Source: Candidatus Thiosymbion sp. (GTDB lineage Bacteria; Pseudomonadota; Gammaproteobacteria; Chromatiales; Chromatiaceae). Taken from it: 64,000 nt of DNA. Below, piece after piece: positions 56,008 to 64,000 of this stretch. The stretch lies in assembly GCA_018435665.1 (NCBI GenBank), contig JAHDND010000024.1, positions 1 to 64,000 on the forward strand, given 5' to 3'. Numbering within the stretch: position 1 is the stretch's first letter; every line of letters begins with the position of its first letter. Position numbers and translations under genes: made by a program. The notes under the pieces were generated by a model, which worked only from the letters and a program-made list of their open reading frames with translations, ran no database searches and was not told the DNA's origin.

Positions 56008-58251
56008 ATGGCACTGACCCCTGCACCCGAGACCAGCCCTGACCAAGTTCGGCGCCGGAGATGGCGCGCCGGCCTGGCCGAGCGGGTCCTGATCGGTCTC
56101 GTCCTCGGCATAGCCACCGGCGTCTTCTGCGGCGAGATGGCGCATGCCCTCAAGGTCGTGGGCGACGCCTTCATCATGCTCCTGCAGGTGGGGGTGATTC
56201 CCTATATCGTCGCCTCACTGATTACGGCGCTTGGCCGCTTGACGCTCGACGAGGCAAAGACGCTGGGCCTGAAGGCCGGCAGTGTCCTGCTCCTGCTCTG
56301 GGGCATCGGGGTTGTGGTGCTGCTGCTCACCCCGCTGGCTTTCCCCGACTGGCCGTCGGCGTCGTTCTTCAGCACCAGTCTGGTGGAGGAGGCGAAGCCG
56401 GTCGATTTCCTGAAGCTCTACATTCCGGCGAATCCCTTCGCGTCCCTGGCGAACTCGGTGGTGCCGGCCATCACCGTCTTCAGCATCCTGCTGGGCGTCG
56501 CGCTGATCCGGGTGAAAAACAAGCAGGCCGTGCTGGAGCCCCTGTCCGCCATCGCGGAGGCCTTGATGGCGGTGACCGGATTTGTCGCCAGGCTCGCGCC
56601 CTACGGGGTGTTCGCCCTTGCCGCCAGCGCCGCCGGCACCCTGGACCTCGAGGAGATCGATCGCCTCCAGGTCTACGCCGTGGTCTACATGACGATGGCC
56701 ATCGTCCTGAGCTTCTGGGTGCTGCCAGCCCTGATTTCCATCCTGACGCCGTTGCGGTATCCCGACGTGCTGCGCGCCATGCGCGGGGCGCTCATCACCG
56801 CGTTTGCCGCCGGCAGCGTGCTGATCGTGCTGCCGCTCCTTGCCGAGGAGTGCAAGAAGCTGATGGACGAGGTAAGGGAGCGCGGCGACGACCGTGATGG
56901 CGACGAAGCGCGCTCGACGGTGGACGTGCTCATACCGGCGGCATACAACTTCCCGGGCCTCGGCGGCATCCTTTCCCTGACGTTCGTGCTGTTTGCCGGC
57001 TGGTACATCGGATGGGCGGTGCCCGTGTCCGAATATCCGTTATTCATCGGGGCCGGACTGGCGAGCCTGTTTGGTGGCACGACCCTCACGATTCCGTTCC
57101 TGCTGGACCTACTCAATCTGCCGCATGATCTGTTTCAGTTCTTTGTGACCATCGACGTCCTAGGCACCCGCTTCAGCACCCTGGTTGCGGTGATGACGAT
57201 CGTCACCACCGCCTTGGTGAGTGCTTATGCGCTGCAGGGCCGCGTGCGCCTGCACCTGATGCCCGCCCTGCGCTTCGTCGGGATCACCGCCGCGTTGTTA
57301 GCCGCTACGCTGATCGGTATCCGCGTCTTCTACACCTATGTCGTCGTCGCGCCCTATACCAAAGACCAGGCCTTGCGGGGGCTGCACCTGCTGGCCGATC
57401 CCCAGCCGGCGAGGGTCTACCGGGAGATTCCCCCTGACCTTGAGGCGGCGGCGACGGGCCCGGCCGGCATCGCGCAAATCCGGGCGCGGGGTGTGCTGCG
57501 CGTCTGCTATCTCGACGACGATTTTCCCGTATCGTTTTTCAACGCCGATGGCGAGTTGGTCGGGTTGGACATAGAACTGGTACACCGCCTGGCCCGGAGC
57601 CTGGACCTGCCGCTGGAGTTCCTGCCGGTGCCAGGCGCGGGCGAAGCGGAAGCGGCGCGTCTGCTCACTACCGGGGTGTGCGATCTCCATGCCTCGACAC
57701 AGGCCATTACGGCCCGGCGCATGGAGGCGTTCACCATCACCATCCCGGTCTACACCTCCTCGGTCGGCCTCATCGTCCCCGATCACCAGCGCCACGCCTT
57801 CCAGAGCTGGGATGCCATCCGCGAGCGAGGCGCTGCGGTCCGGGTCGCCGTTCCCGGGAACCCGGAGGCGATGGCAATCGCCAGATCAATGCTGCCGAAC
57901 GCGGCTTTGGTGCCGCTGAACGGCCTTGGCGATCAGCGCAAGATGCTCGAATCGGCATCCCCGAAGGTCGATGCGATCGCCGATCTGTCGGAGGAGGGGG
58001 CGGCGTGGACCCTCCTCTACCCCCGCTTCACCCTGGTCGTGCCCAAGCCGACGGTCTTCACCCAACAGGGCTTTGGAGTCGCGTGGGGCAACCAATCGCT
58101 CGCCCAGACCCTCAACGCCTGGATCATCGAGGAGAAGGCGAAGGGAACGGTGGACGCCCTGTACCGCCACTGGATGTTGGGGGACGCGGCTAGGCGGGTC
58201 AAACCGCCCCGCTGGTCGGTAATCCGCGACGTGCTGCACTGGGTCCAGTAA
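56008..58251 (+). CDS. Dicarboxylate/amino-acid symporter fused to a periplasmic binding domain
   Basis: The 747-residue protein joins two families. Residues about 25-460 are a DAACS (GltP/DctA-type) Na+/H+ symporter with several membrane helices, NPFASLANSVVPAITVFSI, and the GGTTLTIPFLLDL reentrant region. After a linker, residues about 490-730 form a type-3 solute-binding (SBP_bac_3) domain: RARGVLRVCYLDDDFPVSFFN, LVGLDIELVHRLARSL, and a conserved end GTVDALYRHWMLG. DAACS transporters normally lack a binding protein, so the fusion could feed captured substrate to the carrier. It lies just after tRNA-Asn and may be acquired; that is inference. Substrate unknown, likely an amino acid or dicarboxylate. 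Confidence 0.88.
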   Translation: MALTPAPETSPDQVRRRRWRAGLAERVLIGLVLGIATGVFCGEMAHALKVVGDAFIMLLQVGVIPYIVASLITALGRLTLDEAKTLGLKAGSVLLLLWGIGVVVLLLTPLAFPDWPSASFFSTSLVEEAKPVDFLKLYIPANPFASLANSVVPAITVFSILLGVALIRVKNKQAVLEPLSAIAEALMAVTGFVARLAPYGVFALAASAAGTLDLEEIDRLQVYAVVYMTMAIVLSFWVLPALISILTPLRYPDVLRAMRGALITAFAAGSVLIVLPLLAEECKKLMDEVRERGDDRDGDEARSTVDVLIPAAYNFPGLGGILSLTFVLFAGWYIGWAVPVSEYPLFIGAGLASLFGGTTLTIPFLLDLLNLPHDLFQFFVTIDVLGTRFSTLVAVMTIVTTALVSAYALQGRVRLHLMPALRFVGITAALLAATLIGIRVFYTYVVVAPYTKDQALRGLHLLADPQPARVYREIPPDLEAAATGPAGIAQIRARGVLRVCYLDDDFPVSFFNADGELVGLDIELVHRLARSLDLPLEFLPVPGAGEAEAARLLTTGVCDLHASTQAITARRMEAFTITIPVYTSSVGLIVPDHQRHAFQSWDAIRERGAAVRVAVPGNPEAMAIARSMLPNAALVPLNGLGDQRKMLESASPKVDAIADLSEEGAAWTLLYPRFTLVVPKPTVFTQQGFGVAWGNQSLAQTLNAWIIEEKAKGTVDALYRHWMLGDAARRVKPPRWSVIRDVLHWVQ

Positions 58252-58418
58252 CCAGGTGCGAGACGTCTGCCGCTCCCGGCCAGTACTCCACGCCCTTGGC
58301 GGCGCTTTGGGATCCTTAAGCTCTCTGGGGTGCGGCCAGGCATTGATTCGCCTTGGTCGAAACCGGCCCCTCCCTGGGCCACACCGGCGATGCCTTCACC
58401 GCTTGAGTGGTGCCCTGT

Positions 58419-58784
58419 TTAAATGGCGGGAACGGCCCTTTGCAGGTCGTTGGTCACCTCGGCCAGTTGCCTTTTGAACCAGGTCTGGTACTCGTGATGC
58501 GCCTGGCTGGCCATGGCCAGGGTGGTCCGAGATTCGGCCATGACAAGTCGGGTGAGGTCCTGAGAGGAATCGAACTGACCTTTCAGGAAGGTCTGGACGT
58601 CCTTGGCGGTGACCGCGTGGGCCAGGGTATCGTTACCATGCTCCAGCAGCAGGTCGAAGGCGGCCATCTGCTTGGCGGTCAACCGATCGAAAATGCCCAG
58701 GCTAAGGTCGGTCAGGCTGGTCATGCTGGCCAGGCCCTTTTCGGATAAGTCCTTAACGGTGTTGAGGGTGTCGTTCAGAGACAT
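58419..58784 (-). CDS. Phasin-family protein
   Basis: The 121-residue helical protein resembles phasins that coat polyhydroxyalkanoate granules: an N-terminal helix (LNTVKDLSEKGLASMTSLTDL), amphipathic heptads through FDLLLEHGNDTLAHAV and TWFKRQLAEVTNDLQRAV, with no signal peptide or membrane segment. ATG 58784 has a GGAG at suitable distance. It implies storage-polymer metabolism, though no phaC/phaE gene is in the window. Its start codon overlaps that of the divergent ClpP-like gene if the latter begins at 58783. Confidence 0.8.
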   Translation of the reverse strand: MSLNDTLNTVKDLSEKGLASMTSLTDLSLGIFDRLTAKQMAAFDLLLEHGNDTLAHAVTAKDVQTFLKGQFDSSQDLTRLVMAESRTTLAMASQAHHEYQTWFKRQLAEVTNDLQRAVPAI

Positions 58785-59520
58785 GATAAATCTCCACAGC
58801 AGGTTGAAATGTTGCAGTGCAGCATATGCGGCGATCCGGGCCCTGTCAATCCCGATCGCGGGGGTCTGCTGGGGAGTAATGTCCCTGTGCGGCCTCGCGC
58901 AAGCGGCCCTGTCGACCCCCGCGCTGCCGGGGGGGAGCGGACTGGTCAGGCCAGTCAACACTATCTCGGTTCGGCAGATCCTGGAGAGCGGGGCCAACAT
59001 GAAGGCGGTGGATGATGTCGTCTATATCTCCGGGACCATCGATTCCGATCAGGATGCGCGCTTGCGGGAGATCGCCCTGATCATGGCGCGCGGGGGCATG
59101 GCGCCGTCCCTGGTCGTCTTTCTGTCCAATGAGGGAGGGCATCTCGGCGCCGCGATGCGCCTGGGACGGCTCATCCGTCAACTCGGCGCCAATACGGCGG
59201 TCACGGGTATGTGCGCTAGCGCCTGCATTTACGCCTATGCCGGGGGTGCCCGGCGCGTCACCACCCCGGACAGTCGCCTGCTCCTGCATCAGGCCCGGCG
59301 GGCCGATGGCCGCGGTGGCACCGCCGCCGAGGATGAGCAGGTGGCGCGCATCCGTTACCAGTACCTGGAGGAGATGGGGGTGGACCCGATCCTGGTGGCC
59401 TGGGAGGCTGAACTCGCCCCTAACCAGATGCGCTGGGTCATCTCCGGGGAGGCGCTGGCGGCCAGACTGGCCACCGAGCGCCTGGCGGCCGAGGACATCC
59501 CCCTGCCCGCCGACGATTGA
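58783..59520 (+). CDS. Exported ClpP-fold protein (periplasmic protease-like)
   Basis: About 245 residues: a signal-type N-terminus (hydrophobic from about residue 15 to 40) and a ClpP/crotonase-like domain with VVYISGTIDSDQDARL, a candidate nucleophile Ser in MCASACIYAYAGG and a His in SRLLLHQARR. This matches the small exported ClpP-like family (COG3904 type), of uncertain function. The start is unsure: ATG 58783 overlaps the divergent phasin start in a CATG, and later TTG or ATG codons (up to 58879) would shorten the signal peptide. It is transcribed away from the phasin. Confidence 0.75.
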   Translation: MINLHSRLKCCSAAYAAIRALSIPIAGVCWGVMSLCGLAQAALSTPALPGGSGLVRPVNTISVRQILESGANMKAVDDVVYISGTIDSDQDARLREIALIMARGGMAPSLVVFLSNEGGHLGAAMRLGRLIRQLGANTAVTGMCASACIYAYAGGARRVTTPDSRLLLHQARRADGRGGTAAEDEQVARIRYQYLEEMGVDPILVAWEAELAPNQMRWVISGEALAARLATERLAAEDIPLPADD

Positions 59521-59673
59521 ATCTGGCCGTTGACTCGGAAGGGCGGGACCAGTGTGCCCTTCAGTCTCTTATCGAGCTGAGCAGCAGATGCTTGGTATGG
59601 AATGCCGTGAGACCCACCTAGGGGTCTTTGGTCCACGCCCGGTCACGGACCGGACTCAACAGACAGGCATGCG

Positions 59674-61005
59674 ATGATGCGTGATTTGGCAAGGACTCCG
59701 GGACTCCCGGTCCCCGGCAAACGTTTAAGCCGGCTCTGGCACTTCGGCCGTGCGACCACCGATCTGGCGGTTGGGGTCGGCATCAGCGGGTTGATGGAAT
59801 TGGCGCGCAATCGCAGCGGGGATCAGATCAGCCGCATCCGGCTCTCCCCCGCCCATACCCAACGCTTCACCGAGCGGCTGGCCACCATGCGTGGGGCGGT
59901 GATGAAGATGGGGCAGCTCATGTCCATGGACGGTACCGACCTCTTCACCCCGGAAGCGGCCGAGATCATGGCCAGCCTGCGCGACCGCGCCCAGCCCATG
60001 CCCATCGGCCAGCTGAACCAGGTCCTGTCCGCCGAACTGGGGGATGATTGGGATCGCCGTTTTCGCCGCTTTGACTTCACCCCCCTGGCCGCGGCCTCGA
60101 TCGGTCAGGTTCATCGCGCCGAGACCCGGGATGGCCGGCATCTGGCGATCAAGATCCAATTCCCCGGCGTGCGGGAAAGCATCGACAGTGACCTCGACAA
60201 CCTGTCCTTCCTGGGCAAGACCCTGGGCCTGGTCCCCAAGGGGCTGGACATCTCCCCCATCATGGACGAGGCACGTCGGCAGCTTCATCGGGAGGCGGAC
60301 TACCGGGCCGAGGCCGAATCCCTCGCGCGCTATGCCTCGCTGCTCGACGGAGACCCCGATTTCCTGATCCCGCGGGTCCATCAGGACCTCTCCACCACCC
60401 GGGTGCTGGCGATGGACTTTGCCGCGGGCGTCCCCATCGACCGGCTCGCCGATCCCGACTATCGCCACGCCGAACGCGACCGGGCGGCGGGATTGCTGGC
60501 TCGGCTCCTGTTGCGGGAGTTGTTCGACTTCGGTCTGGTTCAGACCGACCCGAATTTTGGCAATTATTTATACCAACCCGAGACCCAGCGCCTGGTGCTG
60601 CTGGATTTTGGCGCCACCCAGCCGGTGCCAGCGGTCCTGGTCGACCATTATCGCGCCTTGGCCCGGGCGGCGCTGGCCGGGGATGCCGCCGGCATGCGCG
60701 CATCCGCCGTCGCCCTAGGCTATCTGGACGCGGCGGCGTCCCCGGAGCAGGCGGCGGGTCTGACCGAGTTGATGCGGATTGCCGCCGAGCCCCTGCGCCA
60801 CCGGGGCATGTATGACTTCGGCAGATCCGATCTCTTCGAACGGACCTTCGTCCGTGGTCGTGACCTCTATTTCGAGGATGCCTTCGGACATCGTCCCGAC
60901 CCCGCCACCCTCTTCCTGCACCGCAAATTCGTCGGGACCTTCATGCTCTGCCGGCGGCTCCGGGCGCGGTTCGACCTGGGCGCCCAGATCGCGGCCTATC
61001 TTTAA
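59674..61005 (+). CDS. ABC1/AarF (UbiB/COQ8-like) atypical kinase
   Basis: The 443-residue protein-kinase-like protein of the ABC1/ADCK family has the KxGQ signature (MKMGQLMSMDG, about residue 85), the Ala-rich nucleotide loop AAASIGQVHRAE, and catalytic LVQTDPNFGNYLY and LVLLDFGA. It resembles the ADCK3/COQ8-like branch involved in ubiquinone metabolism rather than UbiB proper, whose C-terminal membrane helices are absent. It may support quinone synthesis together with UbiUVT; that is inference. Confidence 0.88.
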   Translation: MMRDLARTPGLPVPGKRLSRLWHFGRATTDLAVGVGISGLMELARNRSGDQISRIRLSPAHTQRFTERLATMRGAVMKMGQLMSMDGTDLFTPEAAEIMASLRDRAQPMPIGQLNQVLSAELGDDWDRRFRRFDFTPLAAASIGQVHRAETRDGRHLAIKIQFPGVRESIDSDLDNLSFLGKTLGLVPKGLDISPIMDEARRQLHREADYRAEAESLARYASLLDGDPDFLIPRVHQDLSTTRVLAMDFAAGVPIDRLADPDYRHAERDRAAGLLARLLLRELFDFGLVQTDPNFGNYLYQPETQRLVLLDFGATQPVPAVLVDHYRALARAALAGDAAGMRASAVALGYLDAAASPEQAAGLTELMRIAAEPLRHRGMYDFGRSDLFERTFVRGRDLYFEDAFGHRPDPATLFLHRKFVGTFMLCRRLRARFDLGAQIAAYL

Positions 61006-61156
61006 GTCATTATTCTGTAAGGTTTAGTTAACCCGGCGATGGTGGGGGATGACTCGTTTCCCCGTTTCCCCGTTTGCTGATCGAGCGGTTTTCTCACGGC
61101 CTCTGCCTCTGCCAGGGTCTCGGGATCAGTGGCAGGCTCCGGGTGCCGGCGGCTGA

Positions 61157-61795
61157 TCAGTCCCGCTGTCGGAACCAGCCGGTAATGCTCAGGCGTTCGC
61201 GCCGGGCGGGCAGGACTTCGTGGGGAAAGTCGCCGCTGAGGAAGCAGACCAGGCGGCCGGCAACCGGGAGCAGGTCCTGATGGCAGCCCTCATCGGTGGG
61301 ATCGGGATAGATGCGTAGTTGCCCACCGTCCTCATCCCGCCAGTCCGGGTTAAGGTAAAGGATGACCGTGACCAGGCGGTGCTGGGTACCCTGGAACTGG
61401 TCCAGGTGCTTGCGGTAATAGGCCCCGGGAGGATAAAGGGCCAGGTGGCCTTCGAACCCGAATAGGCCAAGAAACAGGTGGCGGTTGATGGCCTGGCGCA
61501 AGGCCTCCAGGATTTCCAGGTAATGCCGTTGGGCTGGGGTGGCCGTGTCGGGCTCCAGCCAGCGGATCTGGTCGCCACGGATCCCCTCATTCAGGTGCTG
61601 GCTGGGGCCACGGCCAATGCCCGCCGGGCGCAAACCCTCGCCCCGCCGAAGATCAATTGCTTCGGTAGCCAGTTGCGCCACCAGCGCGGGTGGCAGAAAG
61701 TCGTCCAGGGTGATGAGGCCCTGTTCCAGCAGGGCGGCGGCAATGCGCTCGTTATTGTCCACTATTTCAGCAGCCTCGAATTGGCCTTTCAGCAC
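61157..61795 (-). CDS. 2-oxoglutarate/Fe(II)-dependent oxygenase (prolyl-hydroxylase-like)
   Basis: The 212-residue protein has the double-stranded beta-helix oxygenase pattern: the iron ligands H-x-D in YRKHLDQFQG, a distal His in GDFPHEVLPA and the 2-oxoglutarate-binding Arg in RRERLSITGWFR, plus LVTVILYLNPDW. The family includes EGL-9/PHD-type hydroxylases of proteins such as EF-Tu. The start is GTG 61795 in this reading; the frame stays open upstream through a 12-bp tandem repeat, where it would encode Ile-His-Pro-His units, so the true start is uncertain. Confidence 0.85.
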   Translation of the reverse strand: MLKGQFEAAEIVDNNERIAAALLEQGLITLDDFLPPALVAQLATEAIDLRRGEGLRPAGIGRGPSQHLNEGIRGDQIRWLEPDTATPAQRHYLEILEALRQAINRHLFLGLFGFEGHLALYPPGAYYRKHLDQFQGTQHRLVTVILYLNPDWRDEDGGQLRIYPDPTDEGCHQDLLPVAGRLVCFLSGDFPHEVLPARRERLSITGWFRQRD

Positions 61796-61828
61796 TTTCT
61801 CGATGTCCTGTGCGCCGCGAGGATGAGT

Positions 61829-61888
61829 GTGAGGGTGAATGTGAGGGTGAATGTGAGGGTGAATGTGAGGGTGAATGTGAGGGTGAGG
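61829..61888. repeat. 12-bp tandem repeat, about five copies
   Basis: The unit GTGAGGGTGAAT occurs four times exactly from 61829, followed by a fifth degenerate copy. It lies just upstream of the 2OG-Fe(II) oxygenase start. In one plus-strand frame it reads ECEG repeats, and in the oxygenase frame IHPH repeats. Confidence 0.85.
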
Positions 61889-61970
61889 GGGAGAATGTCA
61901 TCGCCAGGCTCCGCCCGTCGACCTGGTGGCCGTCATCCCCGGTCCCGCTCCCATTCGGCTATATGCCCTG

Positions 61971-62354
61971 TCACGGCAGGACCAGGATGCCGTCCATCTC
62001 CACGGCCACCCCCTTGGGCAGGGCCGCGACGCCCACGGCGGCGCGGGCCGGGTAGGGTGCCTGGAAATAGGTTGCCATCACCTGATTGACCAGCGGGAAG
62101 TGGCTCAGATCGGTGAGATAGATGTTGAGTTTGACCATATCGGCCAGGCTGCCCCCGGCCGCCGCCGCCACCGCCGCCAGGTTATCGAAGACGCGGCGGA
62201 TCTGGGCCTCCATATCGCCCGTCACCAGTTCCATGGTCTCGGGCACCAAGGGGATCTGGCCGGAGAGATAGACGGTGTTACCCACTTTGACGGCCTGGGA
62301 ATAGGTGCCGATCGCCTGTGGGGCCTGGTCGGTCTGGATGATAGTCTTGGTCAT
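61971..62354 (-). CDS. ridA: RidA-family enamine/imine deaminase
   Basis: RidA hydrolyses reactive 2-aminoacrylate formed by PLP enzymes. Starting at ATG 62354 the protein is 127 residues with [21 protein letters not shown], the substrate Arg in [26 protein letters not shown] and the C-terminal [19 protein letters not shown]; all fit the family. The frame is open upstream to ATG 62468, which would add 38 residues with a hydrophobic stretch ([17 protein letters not shown]) resembling a signal peptide; that start also has an AGGA. A cytoplasmic RidA is the default reading. Confidence 0.92.
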   Translation of the reverse strand: MTKTIIQTDQAPQAIGTYSQAVKVGNTVYLSGQIPLVPETMELVTGDMEAQIRRVFDNLAAVAAAAGGSLADMVKLNIYLTDLSHFPLVNQVMATYFQAPYPARAAVGVAALPKGVAVEMDGILVLP

Positions 62355-62482
62355 GGCGTCTCTGGACATGGACAGGCTGGGCAGGTCAAGGGTGAAGAGG
62401 AAGAGGCCGATCGCCAGGGCGGACGGAATCAGGTTAGCCCTGACAGCGGAGGGGTGGCGATGGCTCATGGGGTGGCGGGTCC

Positions 62483-62956
62483 TCATCCGAACAGCCGCCG
62501 CCACCAGCGGCGACGACTCTGGGGCAGGATCCGGGTCGAGGGCAGGTCCACCGGCGGGATCAGGCTCATCACCCACCCCGGCAGGGGCGGGTTGTCGCTG
62601 TAACCGCAGGAGACCCCCAGGTTGTGGGGGTCGTAGATCTTGACGAGGCTCGGCGCCGCCAGATCGTCGGCGTAGACGATGCCGCAATAGTCCTCCTTAT
62701 GCTCGGCGCGCAGGAGCTGATCGATCTCGCGTATGAAGCTGAGGACCCCCGCCGCGTCCGCGGCAGTCTCCGGCGGCGGCTCGCCAACGGCATAGAGGTA
62801 CCAGCCGGCGTCGGCCCGCTCCCGCAGCCGCTCCCAGAGGGCATCCAGGTGTTGCCAGCGCAGGGCAGAGGTGAAGCTGCCGCGAAAGGCGGTGAGAAAG
62901 GCGTCGGACGGTGAATCCAGTTCAGCGGTCACGCGATACTCCGGGCCAAGGCCCAT
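62483..62956 (-). CDS. Hypothetical protein of unknown function
   Basis: The 157-residue soluble protein is not recognised. It reads as a real, ordered domain ([58 protein letters not shown]) with a basic tail [10 protein letters not shown]. There are no membrane helices. It lies upstream of ridA on the same strand, 14 bp from the possible early ridA start, so the two may share a transcript. Confidence 0.7.
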   Translation of the reverse strand: MGLGPEYRVTAELDSPSDAFLTAFRGSFTSALRWQHLDALWERLRERADAGWYLYAVGEPPPETAADAAGVLSFIREIDQLLRAEHKEDYCGIVYADDLAAPSLVKIYDPHNLGVSCGYSDNPPLPGWVMSLIPPVDLPSTRILPQSRRRWWRRLFG

Positions 62957-63193
62957 GATTTGAGGGGTCGTCAGGCAGCCACCCTGACCCGGATGGTGGA
63001 ATGGCCGTCGGGGATAGCGCCAGGGAGGCCGTCAGCGATGCCGCTTGGGGATATTTTCGCCGCCAGCCGGCGCCCCGCTTATGACCGTCATGTCGCATGC
63101 TCCCCCTGACTGGCATCCCGGGGTGTCTCTGAGTCGACTTCCCCGACCATTCGTTTATATTTGCCATTTTACCCCGGCGGAAGCTATCCCACG

Positions 63194-64000
63194 ATGTCAG
63201 CCCTCTACGAATCCCGCTTAAGCCAGCTCCAGCTCCTGCACCGCGGCAAGGTCCGCGATCTCTACCAGGTCGACGCCGATCACCTGCTGATCGTCGCCAG
63301 CGATCGCCTCTCGGCCTTCGATGTGGTCCTGCCCCAGCCCATCCCCGGCAAGGGCGAGGTGCTGACCCGGGTCTCCCGCTTCTGGTTCGGGCGTACCGGC
63401 GGGATCCTGCCCAACCAGCTGACCGACATCCCCGTCGAGGCGGTGGTGACGGACCCCGCCGAGCGCGCCCAGCTCGGCGATCGCGCCCTGGTGGTACGCC
63501 GGCTCCAGCCCCTGCCGGTGGAGGCCATCGTCCGCGGCTACATCATCGGCTCCGGCTGGAAGGACTATCAGCGGACCGGCGCCGTCTGCGGCATCCCCTT
63601 GCCGGTGGGCCTGCGCCAGGCGGACAAGCTGCCGGAGGCCATCTTCACCCCCTCCACCAAGGCCGCCCAGGGCGCCCACGACGAGAACATCGACTTCGAT
63701 GAAACCGTCGCCCTCCTGGGCCGCGATCTGGCCAACCAGGTGCGTGACGCCGCCCTGGCCATCTACACCCAGTGCGCCGACTACGCCCGCACCCGCGGCA
63801 TCATCATCGCCGACACCAAATTCGAGTTCGGCCAGGACCAGGCCGGCCGTCTCTACCTGATCGACGAGGTCCTGACTCCCGACTCCTCCCGCTTCTGGCC
63901 GGCGGACCAATACCAGCCCGGCACCAGCCCGCCCAGCTTCGACAAGCAGTTCGTGCGCGATTACCTGGAGACCCTCGACTGGGACAAGACCCCGCCCGGC
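63194..64000 (+). CDS. purC: SAICAR synthetase, partial at the window end
   Basis: PurC joins aspartate to CAIR in purine synthesis. The frame starts at ATG 63194 and is open to the end of the window, 269 codons. The typical [59 protein letters not shown] and [15 protein letters not shown] are present. The remaining C-terminal part, about 25-30 residues, lies beyond the window. A TATATT box at 63156-63161 may be its -10. Confidence 0.95.
   Translation, partial: MSALYESRLSQLQLLHRGKVRDLYQVDADHLLIVASDRLSAFDVVLPQPIPGKGEVLTRVSRFWFGRTGGILPNQLTDIPVEAVVTDPAERAQLGDRALVVRRLQPLPVEAIVRGYIIGSGWKDYQRTGAVCGIPLPVGLRQADKLPEAIFTPSTKAAQGAHDENIDFDETVALLGRDLANQVRDAALAIYTQCADYARTRGIIIADTKFEFGQDQAGRLYLIDEVLTPDSSRFWPADQYQPGTSPPSFDKQFVRDYLETLDWDKTPPG

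Noticed and set aside
61810-62055. Plus-strand ECEG-repeat frame
   Set aside because: Arises from the 12-bp tandem repeat and runs into the 3' end of ridA; no ribosome site or domain.

Overview
The window is GC-rich, densely coded DNA with the gene content of a gammaproteobacterium, most plausibly a purple sulfur bacterium or relative (Chromatiales/Chromatiaceae). This rests on protein family content and gene order only: complete ubiUVT (oxygen-independent ubiquinone synthesis), NAD-linked formate dehydrogenase, a hemerythrin-GGDEF-EAL oxygen sensor, a phasin (polyhydroxyalkanoate granules), and the maf-rng-yhdP-nit-tldD order typical of gammaproteobacteria. No photosynthesis or sulfur-oxidation gene is present, so the lineage is inferred.

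Layout. 0-6.5 kb: a truncated-looking NMT1/THI5-type binding protein, a scrap of IS3 orfA, then a leftward sixA-fdsB-fdsA operon. 6.6-13.2 kb: a fructosamine-kinase-like gene, a 600-bp non-coding stretch with a DnaA-box pair and a palindromic repeat, then priA, argS and a SPOR protein. 13.2-23.6 kb: an EF-G paralogue, an L,D-transpeptidase convergent with and overlapping an Lpp-like lipoprotein, lpdA, a FUN14 protein, a secreted protein made only of Met-X-Gly triplets, pbpC, ruvB and a second L,D-transpeptidase. 23.7-33.4 kb: ubiU-ubiV-ubiT, a two-gene unit (hemerythrin-PAS-GGDEF-EAL enzyme plus a pore-loop channel) and metH. 33.7-50 kb: rlmH, maf, rng, yhdP, nit, tldD, a GRAM-like and a Cache protein, pmbA, and a second TldD/TldE-like pair. 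50-64 kb: a third L,D-transpeptidase, a 58-residue gene with a clear promoter, lgt, uvrB, an aspartate aminotransferase, tRNA-Asn, a symporter fused to a solute-binding domain, a phasin, a ClpP-like protein, an ABC1/UbiB kinase-like protein, a 2OG-Fe(II) oxygenase, RidA, an unknown gene and the start of purC.

Themes. Envelope building recurs (three L,D-transpeptidases, Lpp-like lipoprotein, PBP1C, Lgt, YhdP, SPOR protein), as does life across oxygen changes (UbiUVT, hemerythrin sensor, formate dehydrogenase). Two patterns cross gene boundaries. First, several conserved proteins (FdsA, PriA, YhdP, a TldE paralogue, probably PBP1C and the NMT1 protein) carry in-frame low-complexity inserts, each with its own repeat unit. 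Second, a roughly 100-bp palindromic REPIN/MITE-like element occurs as complete inverted pairs and as half copies in gaps. The most striking single gene encodes the Met-X-Gly triplet protein at 18952-19251. Two genes (priA, rlmH) seem to start at non-standard codons, and the 3' end of priA is duplicated with only synonymous differences.
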